Below the pieces are notes generated by a model that was not told the DNA's origin, searched no databases, and saw only the letters and a list, made by a program, of their open reading frames with translations. Of a stretch of DNA of 64,000 bases, positions 58,950 to 64,000 are shown piece by piece. Both the position numbers and the translations under genes were made by a program. Source of the stretch: Lepeophtheirus salmonis. Taxonomy: Eukaryota; Arthropoda; Copepoda; Siphonostomatoida; Caligidae. The stretch spans positions 2,356,001 through 2,420,000 of the forward strand of contig NC_052134.2 in NCBI RefSeq assembly GCF_016086655.4, in the 5' to 3' direction. Each line of letters begins with the position of its first letter. Position 1 is the first letter of the stretch.

Positions 58950-60174
58950 GGGTTAGGCAAGCAAAACGTAGAATCGAATAATGGATTTAGAAACACATCA
59001 ATAATTTCATATTTTTAATAATAGGCAAAAAAATAACGTTAAAAAAACATGTCAACAAGGTTTTTGCAAAACTTTTTCAATCAATATGGCCACCTTCATT
59101 ATCAATCACAGCCTTTACAAGTCGCCTAAAGGGAATGCAGGAGTTGATGACAAACTCCTCTGACAAGTTGTTCCATGTAGCCGCTAATGTTGACTTCAGT
59201 GAGTCCACATTTGGGTGTAAGGTCCTGTTGGTTTCCCTCTTCAAATTACCCCATAGAAAAGTCCAATGGGTTCAAATACGGTGAGATAAGGGGCCATATA
59301 TCTTTGAACCAGAAACGAGCCATATTATCGACGCAAAACTTTTGATACTTGGCGGAAGTTTGAGAAGGTTCCCATAGTTACACTCCGGGTAGTTGGTCTT
59401 CAGCCATGGCAAGATGGTGCACCTAATCACCTTATAGTAGGCCACCTTACCAATATTCTTTTATCAGAGGCCCAACGTCGAGGACAATGGTTTGTACCGG
59501 ATATTTGGTGTGGTAAACACATTGGATATCTTCTTTTGTTTCCGCAAGCCATCAGTCGTTCCGGTGGTTGTGGAATTGAACAACTGTGCAAATCTTCTTG
59601 TCCGAGAATATTTTCTCAATTGACCTATGTGCCTTTCACCATGTGAGGATTTTCTTGCACCTCTCAAGCCTCCTGGTTTACATGCTCTCTGTCAGAATGT
59701 GGTGTTGGATCCTTGTAAAAGAAGGTAATCCTAATGTGTGCTTTATATCCCTCTTGATGATCCTAAGAGGCACTGAGAAGTTGTTGGCGAAGCGATTCAA
59801 GCGATTAGTGTGATCCTCCTTTATATTTTTCTCCAAACTTAACAAGAACTTCGTGACCATCTTTAAATTATGCGCTTCACTTCTTGATATTCTGGAGAGG
59901 TCTTCTCCATTTTTTTTTTTTTTTTTTTTTTTCAATCTTGACCAATTTAAAACCATCTTTATCACATCAACTCCAGCATCAAGCAGATCTGATATACAGA
60001 GTATATTTGTAAGTTGCTCACTCATGATGATGAAACCACTAAATAATTAGTATAGTTTGTTTATGCAAAAAGGAGGGTGGAAACAGAATATCAAAAAATG
60101 ATCACTGAACCTTTTCATAGCAATGAGAAAATATACTTTAATTAATATTCCACGTTTTGCTGCCCTGCCGTGTA
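58950..60174 (-). mobile_element. DD37D-type element D with distinct termini
   Basis: The left end GGTTAGGCAAGCAAAACGTA (about 58951) and the right end CACGTTTTGCTGCCCTGCCG (60151-60170) are inverted repeats matching at about 17 of 20 positions. On the minus strand the transposase starts at 60025 (MSEQLTNILCISDLLDAGVD). GEDLSRISRSEAHNLKMVTK and an HTH region with LLSLEKNIKEDHTNRLNRFA follow to about 59678. Next come KIFSDKKICTV with the first Asp, a segment PSQTSAKYQKFCVDNMARFW where the expected QQDGA with the second Asp is missing, and YLNPLDFSMG with the third Asp. The tail contains SLKSTLAATWNNLSEEFVIN. Frameshifts, stops and a 23-T run at 59910-59932 inside the N-terminal region show that it is dead. 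Confidence 0.85.
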
Positions 60175-60416
60175 TATATATATATATATACCAACCCATA
60201 ATTTATGGATATTTATGTAAATAAGTAATTTTGGAACTCCCTATTTCGAGGCAAGCAGTATTTGATTATATTTTGTTTATGACTGATCTTCTAGGAATTT
60301 GTAGCTTATCTTCAAGGAAAAGTGTTGTTGTAGAAATCATCTTATGTATCTGTGTTGATTGAAAAGCAATGCGGAATGAATTTAAAAATAAAAATAGCTC
60401 TCAAATGTATTTCTTT
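60175..60416. other. spacer between two transposons
   Basis: A TA microsatellite (about 60172-60190) sits directly at the end of element D. Nothing else is seen. Confidence 0.5.
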
Positions 60417-60424
60417 ATTTAGAA

Positions 60425-61213
60425 CAGTGGTTATCAAAGTACGGGTACCCCTCGGGGTACTTGGAGGCTCTCAAGATATTGAAAGAATATTTTACAAGCG
60501 GTATATAACGCAAGGGAGTCGGTAGGAGTGGATGTAGCTCCCGAAATTAAGGAATTTTTGTTTTTTAATAGAAAATGTAATATGCGAAATTTAATTTCAT
60601 TTGTTTTTTTTTTTTTTTTTTTTTTGTGAAAACGGGGGATTTTGAATGTTTTTTCCATAAAATTAACTTTTTTAGAATAAATAAGGATTCTTGAAATACA
60701 TATTCTAAGAAATTTAATTTTTGGTGAATAGCCGAGGATTTTTGAAATTTTTTTCGAGAATAAGCTGTGATTTTTTTTTTTTTTCCCCAAAAAATATAAT
60801 TTTTTTTAAAAAATTTCGAAAAATTTAAATTTTTCTAATTACTTTTCAAAAAAAACTCCAAAAACCAAGCACCCACTCCAAAATATAATCTTGTTGAAGC
60901 TAACAATTGTTTGTGCTGCTAAGGGGGTACGTTGATTATATGAAGGTTAATAGAAATACCAGGTGAGCCCATCACGTAATTGGGCTTGCCAGAACTTTCA
61001 ATTTGATGTATTGTACCGACTGTTAGGCAAGAAAAACAGATTTTGACAAAACACGAACCCACTCATATACTATGACGTCAATATTAAAAGTGTGATGGAA
61101 GTCAAACATCAGTCGGTCACGCGTTATGGTATAACCTTATATCTCTATTACCCTTTGGTTATATATCTATTTTACAAGTGGTACACTACTAAAAAAAAGG
61201 TGGAGAATCCCCT
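60425..61213. mobile_element. hAT non-autonomous element, copy 2, with target duplication and nested insertion
   Basis: The left end CAGTGGTTATCAAAG and the right end GGTGGAGAATCCCCT match copy 1 at 14967-15583 in layout: GGTACCCCTCGGGGTACTTGG at the left, a T/A-rich interior and TTTTACAAGTGGTACACTAC before the right end. The octamer ATTTAGAA flanks it exactly on both sides (60417-60424 and 61214-61221). Without the 217-bp nested element at 60942-61158 its length would be close to copy 1. T runs around 60605-60625 make the lysine-rich minus-strand frame meaningless. Confidence 0.9.
60942..61158 (+). mobile_element. TIR element family M, copy C (nested)
   Basis: GAAGGTTAATAGAAATACCA at the left and TATCTCTATTACCCTTTGG at the right are inverted repeats of about 22 bp with few mismatches. 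TTATAT lies on both sides (60936-60941 and 61159-61164) and may be a target duplication, or TA within it. Comparison with hAT copy 1 shows that the flanks join cleanly when the element is removed, so insertion into the hAT element is directly visible. It contains TGACGTCA at 61073-61080. Confidence 0.85.
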
Positions 61214-61221
61214 ATTTAGAA

Positions 61222-62199
61222 ATACACAAAAAGCGTGAAATTTTGAGTGACAATCTTTAGTATCAAATCAACAAACAGCACACTGATATGAAATGAAATG
61301 AAGATTGATTGGCCACTAAACTTTCTACATGCGTCAAGTGAAGACAATGAATTAATCAATAAATAAAAGCAAAAGTACTAGAATAATGAATTGATTAACT
61401 AATTATTATTTTGTTTCATGAGGAACTTTTCTTGATGGATGATGCAGGGATCTGCGATAATTACATATATACTTATAATGTGATACATACATTTTTGTTA
61501 AGCTCCCAAAAAAAAACTTATTTAATATGTAGACTCGAAACAAAAACTCGACCTTGAATTGAACCATATTATTATACATATGTACAACTGTTTGATAATT
61601 ATTTATTGAGCATATTATAGACGTAATTGTTATATGTAAAAGAGAGCTCTGGCCTTGTTTCAAAGACAAATTGTTATATAAACATTTGTAAATTAATTAT
61701 GTATTAACATAATTTGGTGTAAGGAGTCATTAAAAAGATGAGATTCAAAGGAATTTAAATCGATTTTAAAGGAAGTAAGTTAGTAATATAAATTTGGTTC
61801 ACGACAGATGAGAAATAGTTCTCGTGGTTCTTTACTTTTCACATTGTGTATCCCTTGAGAAAATATTGGGATCTCCATATTTCCATTATTCATTATTTTT
61901 ATTCTAGAGGAGTCATTATATAGTAGCACGTCCAGTATTTGCTGTTTTGTTTCTTCTCTAATGTATATACCTTATTATTAGAGTTGAGATATTCGTAAAG
62001 GAAAAAGTAGCATTTAAAAATTAGAAAAAGAAAAAAAATTATTGCGTGTGCTCATTCTTCTTTCTTTTTTCGTTCTTTAATACGTCGTGGGCGTGTTAAT
62101 ATCTCCCTCTAAAAGAAGAATTATCTCCTATCTTTGGTGTATTTTTTTTTTTTATCCACCATAAAATAAACATATATGAGTTCAAATATAATATTTTCA
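61222..62199. other. AT-rich non-coding stretch
   Basis: No recognisable gene is seen. The sequence near 62040 (TTGCGTGTGCTCATTCTTC) resembles the upstream part of family P copy 2. Confidence 0.45.
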
Positions 62200-62400
62200 C
62201 TCCACTAATTCTTATTTCAAAACAGAAGGGTCTCCTCTTTATAGTACTTATTCATTTCCTATTTCCAAAGGTATATAACAGGCAGCTGATATTATTCAGT
62301 AGTACTGCATCTCTTGCTTCCGCCTTCTCCTCCTCTTCTTTTTTCTATTACAAAAATGTTCACTCTATTTATAATAAGCACCTCATACCTTGCTCTCTTG
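62200..62400 (+). repeat. dispersed repeat family P, copy 3
   Basis: GTCTCCTCTTTATAGTACTT, ATTCATTTCC, TATAACAGGCAGCTGAT, a CTTGCTTCCGCCTTCTCC block and TACAAAAATGTTCACTC follow the family order. Confidence 0.5.
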
Positions 62401-64000
62401 CCAAAAAAAACTACTTTTTGAAATACAACGAAAATAAAAAGTTACGTGATTACATAATGTTTTCAACAATTTATGAAATAATTATAATTATATTTATACC
62501 CCTCACTTTTTGAGTTGATTCTGGCACCCCTGGAAAAACATACAGTACTATAATTCCATATTTGCCTGTTGGTTAACGATGTATGTATATATATATTCAG
62601 TGATTAAAGAACTCCCCCCTAAGGGGCTCGAGCTTCCTAGTTTGAAGACAGAAGTTTTAGACTATCTTATTTTATAAAGGATTACGTCATTACCTTTATT
62701 GCATCACGCAACCTTTCTTCCGGAAAGAAACAGAAAAAATGCTCGAAACCTTATGGTAGTCAGCCAAATAAGTCAATCATACCAACTGCCATATATCTCG
62801 TATATAATTCCAAACTATCACCGTCATATTACTTCTTCAACAGCTGTCAAATGAATTATGCATATATTTTGTAATATTAAAATCTACATAGTATTTTATT
62901 CGATACTTTATGTAGTATACCATTGCTTAGTAAAACTATTATATTAAGAGCAGAGCTCTAAATTTGTGTTTCTATATGATAGACAAAATTTCTTCATATC
63001 AATAATAAAATGGCCAATATATATATATACCATAAATGACGGTCATCAAGAAATAGTGTTCCTGTTCTTTCGAAAACGGAGCAGATGTATAGAACAGCTT
63101 GTCACTTTGACTATTTATCAAAGAGAATAAATTAAGAAATAACCATGACGTATCAAGCGAGATGAGTGAATCGACAGCTGCCAACAAAATGCATAGTTTT
63201 TTGTTTTTTTGTGTGTTAGCAAGGTAAGACTGTTTGTTGGATATATTTATGACCTTTCACTTTGATAAAAAAACTCATATATTTTGGTTGAATAACTTCT
63301 AAAAAAATCATCTCCCTTCCTTCGTGTACCACGATTTGCAAACCACTGGACTAGGTTACTACAATGAAGCTGTTATATGGACAATCATTCGACAAAAACA
63401 CAATTAGGTATATAAATAAATGCAAATTCAAGGGTGATTTTGGTCCTTTGGAATTGTAATCAAATTAATAACCTGTGTTTTTTAGCTTTAACAACAAATG
63501 CAATTTATTATAATGGCTTTATAAATAACATATGGAGCAAAAATTATTGCGTAAGATAGACCCGAGCATTGTACAGTACGTTGTTGACTCTAACCGATCC
63601 GTTTAAGGTTCTTAAGTAATGAAAAATATACGTATATTTTCATCATATCGTAGGTATAGTGGTAAAAAATTAAGCTTTGCCTATATCTTTAAAAATAAGA
63701 AACCTAGTAATGATATTGAAAACCAGGAATTTGAATAATATTTGGCGCACTTTTATTCCTTCTAGAAACCTCATAACGTAAAGTAAATTTGGAGGGGGGA
63801 CTAAAAATTTAGTTGGTAGTAGTTCATCAATTAATCCAAACTATTAAATTGTTATGAATTGCTCACAGTTTAACAAGAGCTAATTTTAATTCAACCAATG
63901 AATGTACAAAACATCTTTAGGGACTCATGTTTGCCACTTTTTGTCAAATTTTAGTAGCTTAAAGGACATTTTGCAGACTATCCTTAAGCACAAATAATAA
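62401..64000. other. AT-rich non-coding stretch
   Basis: Only short microsatellites are seen (TA near 63017-63030). A hAT-like right terminus may be present near 63335 (GCAAACCACTG) but no partner was found. No gene is supported. Confidence 0.45.

Noticed and set aside
60434..60790. 118-codon Lys/Ser-rich minus-strand ORF
   Set aside because: Arises from T runs within hAT element copy 2.
1..64000. CRISPR array, operon or phage-like organisation
   Set aside because: No regularly spaced repeat with unique spacers, no clustered same-strand long ORFs; the sequence is eukaryotic in character.

Overview
This 64 kb window looks like AT-rich intergenic or intronic DNA from an animal nuclear genome. 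I infer an arthropod, most likely a caligid copepod (sea louse). The reasons are the density of degenerate DD37D (maT-like) and mariner elements, the many interspersed TIR repeats, the long homopolymer and TA runs, and the absence of any bacterial gene layout. The species is inference. No intact, recognisable conserved host gene is present. I found no rRNA, tRNA, CRISPR array or operon.

Nearly everything interpretable is a decayed mobile element, and at least six types are represented. They are: five Tc1/mariner elements with DD37D-type transposases (31.2, 37.1, 47.3, 53.1 and 59.0 kb); one mariner proper of DD34D type (25.9-26.8 kb); two unrelated hAT transposase pseudogenes (13.1 and 45.4 kb); an N-terminal piggyBac-derived fragment (21.9 kb); a THAP-domain fragment (55.8 kb), possibly from a P-like element; and the 3' end of a non-LTR retrotransposon (34.95 kb) with a weaker second candidate (2.3 kb). 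Among the recognisable Tc1/mariner-type copies each transposase is broken in its own way: catalytic Asp lost, frames shifted or stops introduced.

Non-autonomous repeats fill much of the rest. Two related hAT elements (14.97 and 60.4 kb) still carry perfect 8-bp target duplications. The second contains a nested 217-bp TIR element that also occurs at 12.1 and 38.7 kb. A foldback element with long inverted arms of GGACATTTTG-like units lies at 57.6-58.3 kb. A GC-rich inverted and tandem minisatellite at 48.2-48.6 kb abuts the broken end of the 47.3 kb transposon. Further dispersed families recur at 14.5/14.9/21.1/35.6/47.2/51.6 kb and at 19.4/43.2/62.2 kb.

The best candidates for undescribed host coding sequence are two small tandem ORFs on the minus strand (16534-16743 and 17226-17462). 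Their products align without gaps over about 49 residues as charged helical proteins. One has a nearby poly(A) signal and the other a strong upstream splice acceptor. Separately, the CRE-like octamer TGACGTCA occurs at least 12 times, far above what base composition suggests, and only some copies lie in recognised repeats.
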